64,000 nt of DNA from Hyposmocoma kahamanoa (Eukaryota; Arthropoda; Insecta; Lepidoptera; Cosmopterigidae). The DNA lies in assembly GCF_003589595.1 (NCBI RefSeq), contig NW_020654289.1, forward strand, positions 3,503,964-3,567,963, in the 5' to 3' direction. Below are positions 52,822-63,399 of this stretch, one piece after another. A model generated the notes under the pieces. That model searched no databases. It had not been told where the DNA came from and saw only the letters and a list, made by a program, of their open reading frames with translations. The first letter of the stretch is position 1, and each line of letters starts with the position of its first letter. Both the position numbers and the translations under genes were made by a program.

Positions 52822-53103
52822 TAGTAGCAGTAGAGCTTCTAGTGATAAAGTTCCTCCAGGGAAGTACTGCCACCTTACTTGTTTCTGCCGTCAAGCAGTA
52901 ATGTGAGCATTACGGCCCGTAAGGGTGCTGGTGAAAATACAGGCACATGGGATAAGTTGACTAATGATGAGGCAACTTATGTCTCAAGGTGACGGGCGTA
53001 GTGACAGTGCCCCTCAGATCTTTGCGATATAAAGCTCTGAACGGCACTGTCGCTTACCGCCAGGCGCACGACGTGTTCATCCCTTCATTTGGTATCATAA
53101 ACG
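52822..53103 (+). repeat. Family A repeat, nearly complete
   Basis: Starts two bases after the family B duplication: AGTAGCAGTAGAGCTTCTAG, CTGCCACCTTACTTGTTTCT, GTAATGTGAGCATTAC, hairpin CAGATCTTTGCGATATAAAG, ACCGCCAGGCGCACGACGTG and TTTGGTATCATAAACGATA. Confidence 0.87.
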
Positions 53104-53199
53104 ATAAAAATGGATGTGTAATGTAAAAAAATATGTTTGTTTTCACTAACGCTCTTTCATTGTCATTAAATTTTTCATGATTACTACGTCTTGGATAAG

Positions 53200-53312
53200 A
53201 AATTATGTTTTCAGATTTAAATCGTTTTTCAAAGAAACCAACGTTTCGAACTCTATACAGTCAGCCGTTACATGATTTGGATCCGAAAAAATAGTTTCAT
53301 TTCCAGTCATTA
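53200..53312. repeat. Family B, degraded
   Basis: CAGATTTAAATCGTTTTTCA, CCAACGTTTCGAACTC (reverse hammerhead-like block), then GGATCCGAAAAAATAGTTTC, ATTTCC. Both terminal parts are recognisable; no target duplication. Confidence 0.65.
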
Positions 53313-54213
53313 ATTGAACGTTCTTTAATAATCTTGTCAATTCTAAAAATAATCTCGAATTATTGTCTTACTTTGATTATGTTATACTCTGAATGCAAGT
53401 AAGAGAGTTGAAAGCCGGTTCATTAATCATAACCATTTATAAAGGTATAAAGAGCACAGTCACGGTGAACCGCCTGCGGCAAACAAGTGTTTAATTAAAT
53501 TTTAAATTTTGGGTTAGAATTAAAACGTAAGGGGCGAGTTATGGAGACGGTTAATGGTAAAGATGTTGTTATTAATGTAAATCTTTATGAAGGGTTTGGG
53601 TTAAAAAAATCGTCTTTTATGTGTTCGTCAAGTTCATGGCAAAATGGCTGAAGTTAATATTATACCTTATATGTTTAAAAACGCACAAAAAGAAGAAGAC
53701 TTAAAACGCAAGAAGAACTCGGTAAATAATTAAAAGACATTAATATCCGAGTAATACAATATCAAAATCCAAGTACAGCAGAATTACTTAGCAAACACTA
53801 CAAGAGTAACAAAAACAACAACAAACTTATCGTAGATAAAACGGCTTGAGAAGCTGAGCTTGATCCATAAAAATTTCAATTTCCCGTATCATGAATGCAA
53901 TAAAGCCTCAAGTATTCTGAGAGTACAGGCTAATATTGCAACTATTGAACAAAATTGATTGTAAGAACCTCATAAAATTCACTGAAGCTATAAAAACGAT
54001 TGCCAGTGGAATATTTTCTTTCATATTTTTGTGAAACCGTCAATATGATTTGAATGAGCTCTAATGAAGTATCCAGAGGTGGAGAATTCAAATCAGGCTA
54101 CGTGATGGCACGTGCGACCACGATTTCTCTTTTGTTTCATTTTTACATTGATTGCTTGGAACTATGCATATGTTTGGAGGTTCATATTGATTGCTGAGTT
54201 CATCAGGAACTCT
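53313..54213. other. No recognised gene
   Basis: Short hydrophilic frames at 53539-53650 (METVNGKDVVINVNLYEGFG) and 53641-53730 (MAEVNIIPYMFKNAQKEEDL) suggest a decayed coding sequence of unknown origin. Confidence 0.3.
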
Positions 54214-54251
54214 ATTGTTTATTTATTTATTTATTTATTTATTTATTTTAT
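54214..54251. repeat. (TTTA)n tract
   Basis: About nine TTTA units. On the minus strand it reads (TAAA)n and stands beyond the 3' end of the next LINE, so it may be that LINE's tail. Confidence 0.8.
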
Positions 54252-54940
54252 TGTTTTAAGAAAAAAGTATACATAAATAATGTAAAACACCGTTAAACCC
54301 TACTTGGGTTTGTCTCGATGCCATTCATTCCTTGCTACGAACAAACCAATACAAAATATTTAAAAAAAAAATCTTATAAGTAGGTAGACATTGTTCTTAT
54401 CTTTATTTGGAGGCATACATTTGTACAACAGTGAAGACGGCAAAGTATTTTTGTTATTCGACTAGACACTGAGCGACCAGTCCGGAAACCGGTCTGTTAA
54501 CAAGTGTACAGGATGCCCCAAAAACGAATGTTAGCACATTAAGTAAAGAATAAATATAATTTTAAATGTATATATTTTATAGTATATGTAGTATTTATAA
54601 ATAATATGTATTATTACTATATGTAAATAGACGTCAATTATGGAGTAAAATTTTATGACAAAAATTAGTGTTTGAACATTATGTATCTGTGTGTGTTGAA
54701 AAATATCTTTTGAGTATGATTTTGATATTTTTAGTATTGATTTGATCACGAATTTCTTTAGGTAATTGATTAATTTCTTGTGGTACAATATATTCAGATG
54801 TTCGTTTACCATAGTAGTTGTTAAATTTAGGCTTTTGCAATATTGTTTTGGTTATTTGTCTTGTAATTATATTGTGAGATATTGGATGTAGAATTTCAGA
54901 TCGAAAGTATTTTTCTTTTAAAATTTGGAGTCTAAATTTT
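54252..54940 (-). pseudogene. LINE 3' end with open C-terminal frame
   Basis: Minus frame from about 54935 to the stop at 54679: LKEKYFRSEILHPISHNIIT, RQITKTILQKPKFNNYYGKR, TSEYIVPQEINQLPKEIRDQ, NTKNIKIILKRYFST. The Y-KR--EY-VP--IN-LP-EI----N-KN-K--LK pattern is the last part of a Jockey-type ORF2. A 3' UTR with GGTTTCCGGACTGGTCGC and CCAAATAAAGATAAG (polyadenylation signal) follows. No stop inside about 80 codons. 5'-truncated; not autonomous. Confidence 0.7.
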
Positions 54941-55149
54941 AATTAATTAAGTTGTAATTCTAATGTTGCGTTACTTGTTTATAGTCGATATATTGAAGTT
55001 CGGGTCGATATCACCAGTTACAGAAAATTTTATAGGCAAAATATTTCTAAAAGCCATATTTTTCTGTGCTTCTTTAAAATAAGTTATTCCGTTAATAATA
55101 AAGTTCTTCGTTTACGAAGAAGTTAAAAATGAAAGAATTTTTTTTTTAA

Positions 55150-55566
55150 TAACAAGGGATGGGATGAGTATATTGTGTGCCTGATGTCAGGCCTACCCGT
55201 AACAGTTGCAGTGCCATTTCGAGCTTAAAATTGCATAGAGTTATGCACACTGCCACTATGCTCGTTACCACAAGAGCTTGTAGTTTCAACACAAAAAGAA
55301 CCTCCCGCACGACATATCATTCCATTCATGTACATTTAGTGCACCTTGGGTAACTATCAGCGAGTACCCTACGCCGATTGATATATCATATCACCACGAT
55401 GACAAGCATTATAGAGTACACCATCGATACGATAAGAAGATATGTAGTTTTACCGCAAGCACCCTTCGAAACACAGTAAAGCTCGACTACCTGACGGCGG
55501 AAATAGGTATAGTGACAGTACTTCTCTGGACGAATTCCTTCACAAGGAGATCTGCTGCTCTTAGAT
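55150..55566 (-). repeat. Family A repeat, reverse, with about 180-bp insertion
   Basis: Right after an A-tail (TTTTTTTTTTAATAACAAGG) come GTGTGCCTGATG, TAACAGTTGCAGTGCCATTT, then unrelated bases 55300-55485, and then GACGGCGGAAATAGGTATAG, TACTTCTCTGGACGAATTCC and AAGGAGATCTGCTGCT. The insert has no terminal repeats. Confidence 0.72.
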
Positions 55567-55621
55567 AGTAATATTTTTTAATGAAGATTTTTATAAACAG
55601 CAGCTTGCTACTTAAGCTTAA

Positions 55622-55882
55622 GTGGATAAGACTTTAGAAGGTGACGCTATTAGCGAACTGTGCAATTCTGTGTATGATTTTAATAAAAATGAAGCAAACA
55701 TGGGTTGTGTGATAAAAGTTCCTTCTGAAAAAGAAACCGGCAACATTGCTGACATAACAAGTACTTGCAAAAGTCAGGTCTTTGAATACATAATTTCGCC
55801 TAAACGTAAAGAAAATACAAGTAAATTTGGGACAAGGGCAATTATTAAGGAACGAAGTAAAACACTTTTAGAATTAGGCTAA
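55622..55882 (+). CDS. Unidentified hydrophilic 86-residue frame
   Basis: Not recognised. It has no ATG at the front; the first ATG is at residue 27. The sequence is charged (YDFNKNEANMGCVIKVPSEK, ISPKRKENTSKFGTRAIIKE) and looks more protein-like than its surroundings. No splice signals of good quality flank it. It may be a fragment of a gene or element protein. Confidence 0.2.
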   Translation: MDKTLEGDAISELCNSVYDFNKNEANMGCVIKVPSEKETGNIADITSTCKSQVFEYIISPKRKENTSKFGTRAIIKERSKTLLELG

Positions 55883-56346
55883 AAGCTGCTAAGGATGAGT
55901 AGTAAGGCGATTTTCGGATTTGAATAATTGCTGAAAAGAAAAACGAAGATTAATTTGGGATTAGGCTTACAGTGCAATTCGTCATCCCCTCAAAAAATTG
56001 TCCTGGCGTTTCATAAGACAAATTTTCTGACTTGAAATCAGAATTTAATCCCATGAACACAAATGCACTGTGAAGAAATATTACGATATATAAGATTATT
56101 AAACTTAGTTGACAGTGACAAACGTATTGAGTTTTCAATTTACCACATATTGTAAACGCAAAAACATTCGTATAAACATGCGAATACGAAAACTATATTT
56201 ATATTTTCAGTAACGTCAAATCGCTCTATGGAAGTTTTGTCAAATACTCTAGTGTAACATAGAAGACCAAGACTGGTAACACAAATACATTAAGCACTAC
56301 TACTAATCTGTAACGCAGATACCCCTGAGAAGAATCACGGTCACAC

Positions 56347-56440
56347 CGTGACCATGGGACCTGTAAAGGGCCCGAAACGTCGGTTTGTTTGAAAAAACAA
56401 ATATACGCGATTTAAATGCGGAAAAATAGTTTCATTTCCA
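56347..56440 (+). repeat. Family B, 3' part with hammerhead-like block
   Basis: CCGTGACCATGGGACCTGTA, AAGGGCCCG, AAACGTCGGTTTGTTTG, ACAAATATACGCGATTTAAA, AAAAATAGTTTCATTTCC. 5'-truncated exactly before CCGTGACC. No flanking duplication seen. Confidence 0.82.
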
Positions 56441-57027
56441 ATATTGTGTCTATCACTATTTTCCACATTTTATACAGAACATTTAAGGGACTCTGACCAA
56501 ATCCGAAATTGAACAATAAACCTGTAACTTAACACTCTCGGAGCTTATACAACTAAATCACATTCATGTCACCAAAATTGAATATAAAATCGCAATATAT
56601 AGATAATCCATAAGCACGATAATAGGATTAAATCGTATGAAAACAAAACAGTGACGAACGAGCTTCAGTAAAATCTATTTGTAATAATTGTTATTGTATA
56701 CTATACTCCTTACCATGATTGTCTTCTGTTTCAATGAATATCTATGAATCACTATCGATGGTAAGTCCAGTTGCAAAATCGAACGTAGCATGTGATTTCT
56801 GTTTGATTGCAAATTGAACGTCTGTCGCGGTTCATCGTTTGCATTGTACTGGTTCTATTCTGAAAAGTGAATTTCTACGGTTTGATGCTTTTGACATTTT
56901 CATTCAAGATAAGTTTCGTTACATTGCATTTAAATGATTGCCTGTGTTAACATTACTGCATTTCTTTTACCGTTTCTGGGATAAGTTTATGATTAATAAT
57001 ATAAGCGACATTTTTTTCCTTTTATAA

Positions 57028-57120
57028 GCAGTAGAGCTCCTTAAGAAAGGATTCATCTAAGGAAGTACTGCCACCATTTTTATTTCTGTCAGTAAGCAGT
57101 AATGTATGCTTACATTATTT
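57028..57120 (+). repeat. Family A, 5' end
   Basis: AAGCAGTAGAGCTCCTTAAG, AAGGAAGTACTGCCACC, TTTCTGTCAGTAAGCAGTAA. Confidence 0.78.
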
Positions 57121-57232
57121 TATGTTCTATTTCGTAAGTTTAATAATACATTATCGTTGAAATTGTAAGTTACGACCTTTAGTGTCGTAAAAGAACTAGA
57201 CTTATGTCTAAATATAGGTCAGTTTATTTGCA

Positions 57233-57450
57233 GTGGACCTTCTTGTGATAGACTTCGTCCAGGGATAGACTGCGTTACGTTTTTGAAGGGCTAGGGAAAC
57301 TATAGGTACATGAGACTTATCAACTTTATGTCTCAGGATGACGTGCGCAGTGACAGTGCCCTTGAGGTGTTTGAAATGCAATATTATGGGTAGCTATGTC
57401 GCTTACGATCAGACACATGACTTGTAATAGTCACTTAGTGTCATAAAAAG
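57233..57450 (+). repeat. Family A, gapped copy
   Basis: GTGGACCTTCTTGTGATAGA, CGTCCAGGGATAGACTGCG, ACATGAGACTTATCAACTTT, ATGTCTCAGGATGACGTGCG, AGTGTCATAAAAAGAATTC. The hairpin is lost. Confidence 0.75.
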
Positions 57451-57774
57451 AATTCTTGAATGAACAGAGTTTCAGTAAAAGTATACCAATTTTTCGTTTG
57501 TATTTTGTTACAACTGTCTAGTTTTTCAGGTGACGACAGTGATCGACTAGCTTTCAAACTTAATTTGTTTATTTTTACAGGTGTGACGTTTTACTTGTTA
57601 TTCGTATTTTGTATTTCTAAGGTGCTATTTATTCCGCATGTCATTTATCATTTGAGTTTTAGGAATATTTCTTCAATATTGTAACGTGCTAAAAATCTTT
57701 GGAGAACCATAAAAACATATAAGACTCAAAAAACATATAAAGACAATACGTGTAGTTCTTCTCTTAAATATACC

Positions 57775-58155
57775 TCTAGAGTGCGGAACAGGGTCGTAAG
57801 ATTGCGTTCACCTGTGAAAGACGTCCTCTTTCGCATTGCAACGCAGAACAGGATAGAAGAGGAAATGCTTCAAATGTTCGGTCACGTACGAAGGATGGAT
57901 GTAAATTGCACAAATTTAGAGAGCGAACATAGGTGGAAATGTGTTGAGAGGTAGACCTCGATGTACATATCTCGATCAGATTGGGGATTTCGTTAAAAAA
58001 GGCCAAGTCAAAAGTACTAAGAATAAACGGGCATGTACGAAAAAACCAATGTAAGTGAAAGAGACAAAAGAAGTTTGCTAGGAGCGTGGTGAGTACAGGT
58101 TCATGGTCGCTGCCTACCCCAGTGAGAGACAGGCGGGATGATATTGTGTGTAGAT
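57775..58155 (+). pseudogene. RTE-like LINE 3' end
   Basis: Forward: RVRNRVVRLRSPVKDVLFRI, EEEMLQMFGHVRRMD (the MFGHVRRM block is typical), then broken pieces with RGRPR- and DQIG-like residues, and a 3' end GCTGCCTACCCCAGTGAGAG followed by ACAGGCGGGATGATAT. The copy at 50396-51245 is the same family, reversed. Only the C-terminal tail; dead. Confidence 0.75.
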
Positions 58156-58426
58156 AAGGTAATATTTATTCCTAAACAGTTTGGTATAATTAAAGAATCA
58201 CTTTATATAAAAGATACGTAATACATAATTAAATTTATAAGGCATTCCGACTAAAGATACAGATATTTTACACGTGAAAAATAATACCCTGGTTATGTCC
58301 ACAAAGTTCCAAATTCATTTAATTGACAATGTATACGTTTCGTTAATACAAAGTTTGTGGATATTCGCAATTAGCATTTTAGGAAGCTCAAAACTATAGT
58401 GAAATAATAAGTTTAAAAAAAATTTT

Positions 58427-58630
58427 ACTGCCTCCGTGGCCGAACAGTTACTATGCTGGACGCAGAGGTCCCAGGTTCTATTCCCCTACCGGGAGAAATA
58501 TTTGTATGGCCTACATTTATTTCTCTCGAGAGTTTGGGTGTAATTTGTAGTTGTCATGTGTGTGTCCATGGCACCCGCGACACAGGGTTTCCCTAGTGCA
58601 GGGCTATGTTGAGTGTGTGCGTTATTATAA
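58427..58630 (+). repeat. SINE D (tRNA-derived), full length
   Basis: Box A TGGCCGAACAG (58437-58447), box B GGTTCTATTCC (58474-58484, one change), body CATTTATTTCTCTCGAGAGT, CATGGCACCCGCGACACAGG, end TTGAGTGTGTGCGTTATTA. The tRNA-like head resembles an acceptor of the Gly/Ser type, but the source tRNA is uncertain. Confidence 0.9.
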
Positions 58631-58849
58631 AGATGTAACTGGTCATGACACATAGATTTCACAATCAGGATATTTCTGTTTATTTGAGTGACACAAACAT
58701 ATGAAAGTGGTCCATTTACCTCAATCTCTAAAGCTCCTTACTCATTCTTGTTTAATTAATTTGACAATTTCAAATATAATTGTCTTGCCTATGTATTAAA
58801 AGACATGCTAAATTTAAATTGAATCTGTATAAGCAGTTATTGCGGGTTC

Positions 58850-59062
58850 TTGAGCATGTCAATAGTCATCAGTAGTGTGCATGAAGAGATAGAGAGAGAG
58901 AAGAGAGAGAATCAAACGAGAGAGAACATCGGCAATATCACTCGGCCAAACACGGTCGTCTATTTCCGAACCGGAAACGAGCTCATTGACAATTTCAAAA
59001 CGATTGTCTATTCAAAACATTTTCGTGTTTTGAGTCATATAAAAAAAATTGAGTTTAGTTGA
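58850..59062 (+). other. Purine-rich stretch, no gene
   Basis: GAAGAGATAGAGAGAGAGAA and neighbours give a 70-residue charged frame by low complexity. No motif. Confidence 0.4.
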
Positions 59063-59095
59063 TGTATATTGTTTTCTTTTGATGTATATTGTTTA

Positions 59096-59320
59096 ACTGC
59101 CTCAGTGGCCGAACGGTTACTATACTGGACTGCCACGCTGAGATACCGGGTTCGATTCCGGGGCCGAAAGAAATGTTTGTATGGCCTACATTTATTTCTC
59201 TCGTGAGTTTGGATGTAATTTGTGGTTGTCTATGTGTGTGTCCATGGCACCCGCGATGCAGGGTTTCCCTAACAAGGGGTTATGAGTGTGTATGTTATTG
59301 TTATTATTTCTTTTGTATTA
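59096..59320 (+). repeat. SINE D (tRNA-derived), full length, intact boxes
   Basis: Box A TGGCCGAACGG (59106-59116) and box B GGTTCGATTCC (59149-59159) are canonical RNA polymerase III promoter elements. The CTGCCACGCTGAGATACCGG part is like a tRNA-Gly anticodon region. Body and (ATT)n-type tail as in 58427-58630. TTGATGTATATTGTTT is repeated just upstream. Confidence 0.92.
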
Positions 59321-60472
59321 ATACACGTCTATGGTAGTTTTTTTGATAATGTTTAATATTGTTTTCTTATGATTACTAACAATCATTGTCGTCTGTAGCA
59401 ATAGTATTAATCTTATTATTGAGGTAAAGATTGGAAAGTAATTGGAAGTAGCTTTACCAGTTCACAGAATTCATGGATAGTTATTTTCCATCATTTTTTA
59501 TAATATATGTACATCTCCGTCCAAACTTTAAATTTGAATAATTTTAATTGGAATATTTAACGAGTTCTTTGAATATAGTTAAGTTATATTATATTTAATC
59601 TTCAGGGACAGTTTAATTGGCGCTGATCCAGACGTGTCGTACAACTTCTGCCATAAAATATAGCTAGTTCCTCCAAAAGGTTAGGGTCTAAAAAGCGGCA
59701 TAAGCTGAGACCATTACCATATACATGTAAATACAGACAATGTTATTTAAGGCTAAATTGTTATGACAATGTAGATAAATAACCTTTTCATTTATGTTGT
59801 TTTCGTCCATTTTACTTGAATACACTCTCTAAGTGCGAATTTGTATTCATTATTTGAAGAATTTTCATGATATTTTTCAAATGGTTATAGTTCTTTAAAG
59901 ATAAACAATAATACAGAGATGTACGCGTTAAAAACCCATTTCAATGGTAAATGGACTCAGATGTATATGACGGAAATTCGTGACTCAATATATTAATTCC
60001 ATAATCTCTAATAATAGGTATATGTATAATAACATTGTCATAGCTGGAACACTCAATAAAGAAAACAAACACTTAGCCAAAAATACTGTCCACAGTTCCA
60101 CGATGTACTAACGCCACACGCTGATTTGCTAATACTCAGAACTAATTGGTACAATTTCGTCATAGCTCGATCAAATCCCAAATAAATACATCGGATAATT
60201 GGAACTTCATCCAGAATTCCAAATAGTTAGTACCACCGACGCTTCCCGTAATTGAATTTTGATTCGCTATTAATCCCAATATCCCAAATTATTGCATTTG
60301 TGGTGATATTGTTTGCAGGTATACTATTGGTTACAGGTGAAACTACTTAAGTCCATACTATTCCTCTGATTAACCAGATGTATATGATATTAGACAACAT
60401 TTTTAGGGCAATGTCTTTCCGTTTCTCGACTGTAAAGTCCCGAGCTCGCTTGTATCTCAGTCTTGTGAACTC
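59321..60472. other. No recognised gene (1.15 kb)
   Basis: AT-rich without repeats or coding signals. Confidence 0.5.
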
Positions 60473-60528
60473 ATTATATCGGTGAATTATATTTAAATAT
60501 ATATATAAATATAATTCACCGATATAAT
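60473..60528. repeat. Perfect hairpin, 23-bp arms, AT loop
   Basis: ATTATATCGGTGAATTATAT, then TTA, is exactly inverted after a 10-base AT spacer. Confidence 0.9.
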
Positions 60529-60761
60529 CTTACTCGGCTTTCATAAGCGAACATTTCACACTAAGTTTCACAGTAAGATTTCATACCCTTGGTAATAAAC
60601 TAAAGCCACGTGTGATCGTACCTCAAAATGCTATTGTCACAGGAAAGTCATGTAAAAAAAGTCATTGTGAAATTTTATAGCTCTCTCATTCTTCTTCTTA
60701 GCGTGACGTTTTGACGTTTATATTTGTCGGGACCAGTGCTTAGCGACTGACACAGCATTTG

Positions 60762-60812
60762 AGCATAAAAACAGGCACATGGGACTTGTCAACTTACGCC
60801 TCACGGTTAACG
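60762..60812 (+). repeat. Family A fragment
   Basis: ACAGGCACATGGGACTTGTC, then AACTTACGCCTCACGGT. A short central block only. Confidence 0.65.
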
Positions 60813-61015
60813 AGCAGACGAACCATTTGATGGGTGGTCAACGTCGCCCATGGACATCTACAATATCAGATGAACTGCCTATTCGTTCCTAGCCTTTGAG
60901 AGCACTGTTAACATGTTTTGTGCAGAACCTTATGTCATAGCGCAAAGGAAATTCAGGAGGGCTTCAGGAGGAAGATCATTCCACGTGTTGCAGATTCGAG
61001 GAAGGTACAAACGAA
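60803..61015 (-). pseudogene. Jockey/R1-like LINE 3' end
   Basis: The reverse complement ends in CATGGGCGACG ... CATCAAATGGTTCGTCTGCT, CGTTAAC, the usual 3' end of a lepidopteran LINE group (consensus-like ...CATCAGGTG-CC-G-CTGCTCGTTTGCC). The coding tail before it resembles 4326-4480 (AGGAAGATCATTCC, GCGCAAAGGAAA). Confidence 0.65.
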
Positions 61016-62071
61016 TATTTTACAAATGTGGCTGTTGTATATTTATTTAGAGTTCAATATTATACATTTGGAGAAAGAGAAATCATCACTTGTTAATTTT
61101 GCTAGACGTTATCGCTATGGGTGCGGGCATTAGAATTAGGGTTTGAATTTGAATGGACATATCAATGGCCTTATATATATCAAGAGTGAGATTTGTACAT
61201 CTTGGAAATATAATTTTTTTTTGTATCTCATATCGTATATGTCGAGTTTTTCAAGATTATTGTAATGGTGAATCTTTGGAGAACACCTGTAACACCTGAC
61301 CTTGGAGGTGGGATTTAGTGGATAAACCCCCGCTTGAGGGTTAGTCCTCCATAATTCTTGAACCTTCCCTGACTCGAGGGTACGCATAAAGTACTTTCCC
61401 CCGTAAACAAAAAAGATTTCGCGATTGCTGCTTATTATTACTACTCAATATTCACGAGTTTATGTGGTTCAAAAATTAAAGTCATAGGAGCATATTACAG
61501 GGCATCGAACCGTCAACCTCTGAATTGAGAAGGAACCGTTCTTCCAATGGGTTAACACCGCTAGATTCTTAAACAATGAAACTGTATATAACAATTCCAC
61601 AAAGGTGGCTCAACACTTACTAAGAATAATCAACTAAGGCAACACTTTGGGTGTCCTTATATATTGTCATCTAACACCATGAATTCAAAAACTATAGTAA
61701 TAGTTTCTGATACTTTGTTTGAAAAGAACGTTGAATTAAAAAAGATGAATACGAAACACCACCAAACGCAAGTATCTGCGATTAACTTATATTCGCTTCC
61801 TTTGTCTCCTTCTTTAATATCCTAAGTGGGCGTAGGCAATTTTACAAAAAGCAAAAAAGGATCCCCCAGTAATTTGTGGCCCACTCAGCTATTAATGAAA
61901 TGAAAATTTTTGACAAGAACAAAAATGTGATTCAAATTACTCCCTGCTCCCGCTTTTATACATGGGAATTTGGGAATTATCGCGCTAATTTCAGGTCTTG
62001 ATACCAGCCAATTACAGGCTCTTATCACATTTTCCTCCAGAGAGTATTAAAAAGTTTAATTTTGAACTTGT
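61016..62071. other. No recognised gene
   Basis: Non-coding. Minus ORF 61136-61387 has no motif. CAACCTCTGAATTGAG... at 61510 may be a tRNA-like SINE remnant, but it is too weak to call. Confidence 0.4.
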
Positions 62072-62216
62072 CAGACATAGATAACCACAAATTACACCAA
62101 ACTCACGAGAAAACGAGAGAAATAAATATAGGCCATAAAATTATTTTTATATAATAATAATCGAACCTGAGACCTCTGCGTGGCAGTCCAGCATGGTGAC
62201 CGTTCAATCACGGAAG
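62072..62216 (-). repeat. SINE D, reverse, 3' truncated
   Basis: Reverse complement: CGTGATTGAACGGTCACCAT, GCAGAGGTCTCAGGTTCGAT (box B), TATTTATTTCTCTCG, AATTTGTGGTTATCTATG. The CATGGCACCC...GTGCG end is lost. Confidence 0.8.
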
Positions 62217-62439
62217 TAGTAGAAGGATTATAGAAAGAAATGGCTAAGGAAAGAGACGATGGGGAAGACCTAGATGATGCTATTTAGATAAATAAGGGAT
62301 AAAGATAATATCCTGCAGTATCAGGAACTCAAAGCTAGAGCGCTGAAAAGAGATGGTCTTAAAGAAGAAGAAACAGTTCCTCAGTAAGCTGTATAAAGTT
62401 GAGTTTATTTTAACTCTTTTTTTAATTTTGATTTATAAT

Positions 62440-62870
62440 TTTTTTTAAGCTTACACTGTCCCACTGCATTTGACCAGCATTTGCCTTCCTTCCCTCTTTC
62501 CAGACCTCTCTAATTTGTGCCACTGAGTCCAATTTTTTTACGACGACTCGTCCGATATGCGGCTGACGTGATCCGCTCAGTCCCATTTCAGTTTACACGC
62601 CTGTTTGCCCATATCTGCGATTTGAGTTTTGGAGCGCAGATCACTGTTTCTAATTCGGTCTGATAATTTGACTCCCAAAATGCTGCTCTTCATAGCTCGT
62701 TGGCAGACCCCAAGTTTGAACTTTTGCCGAGCTGTTAATGATCAGGTTTGTTGACCGTAGGTGAGGATGTGTAGAACGCACATGTCCATGAGTTTTCTTT
62801 TGAGCGTGAGTGGGAAGTTGCTTTTCACCAGATGTTTCATAGACCAATAGCCGTTCCAAGCATTTAATTT
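62440..62870 (-). pseudogene. RTE-like LINE, post-RT region
   Basis: Minus strand: MCVLHILTYGQQT, SLTARQKFKLGVCQRAMKSS, LGVKLSDRIRNSDLRSKTQI, ADMGKQA, KLKWDWADHVSRISDE. It has the same block order as the RTE copies at 30177 and 7400 (CVLP--TYG-ET, K---CQRAM, IRN-D-R-KT, KLKW-WAGH--R), but from a different subfamily (KLKWDWAGHV type). Several stops. Confidence 0.75.
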
Positions 62871-63044
62871 AGAAAAAATAAATCAAAATGTTAAAATAAA
62901 ATACTTGCAAATCGTGTATTGCGGTAATCGGAATATGTTTTGGTAGATTAAAAATAATGTATTGAAATTTTGTAACTATAGTCCAGATATCAGAATAGAA
63001 TGGATGCATTAATGTTAGAAATAACTGATTGATGATTTTACCAT

Positions 63045-63115
63045 CTCACTCTGTTAGACCATGGCATCTGTAAAGCGACTAAAATGTAGGTTTATTTGAA
63101 AAAAAAAAACATATA
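63045..63115 (+). repeat. Family B, strongly degraded
   Basis: AGACCATGGCATCTGTAAAG, CGACTAAAATGTAGGTTTAT, TTGAAAAAAAAAAACATATA: position by position like 3025-3080, with the hammerhead-like block decayed. Confidence 0.6.
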
Positions 63116-63171
63116 CCAGTCCAAAATCCAAATGTCCAAGATAAATTCAAATCTTAATTTATTCTTCACAG

Positions 63172-63399
63172 GGAAAAAATATAAAGTTTATTTCTTTTTA
63201 CGAAAATACTTCAAATAAAGCCATAAAAGCCGTTTGCCATAAAAGAACGTCTTTTGGCGAGCTAGAACCAACAAAGCTATTCCAGGTTTTCAAGCTCACT
63301 GTTGCACGAGAGCGGCTATCTGCACTAAATGTACTGCATAAGCAGTTTTGCTCACGGGAGCTATTTAATAACACCATTAAAATTTATGCACCTGAATAA
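63172..63399 (+). CDS. Possible terminal exon behind a splice acceptor, unidentified
   Basis: A pyrimidine-rich tract ends in TTATTCTTCACAG, a good 3' splice site. From 63172 the frame is open for 75 codons to TAA at 63397-63399, without ATG at the front: FISFYENTSNKAIKAVCHKR, TSFGELEPTKLFQVFKLTVA, RERLSALNVLHKQFCSREL. The composition is more protein-like than neighbouring frames. It matches nothing I recognise and shows no LINE wording. It could be an exon of a gene extending to the left, or chance. Confidence 0.25.
   Translation, partial: GKNIKFISFYENTSNKAIKAVCHKRTSFGELEPTKLFQVFKLTVARERLSALNVLHKQFCSRELFNNTIKIYAPE

Noticed and set aside
59100..59172. tRNA gene (Gly-like)
   Set aside because: Repeated with a common 3' body and simple-repeat tail at several sites; SINE D.
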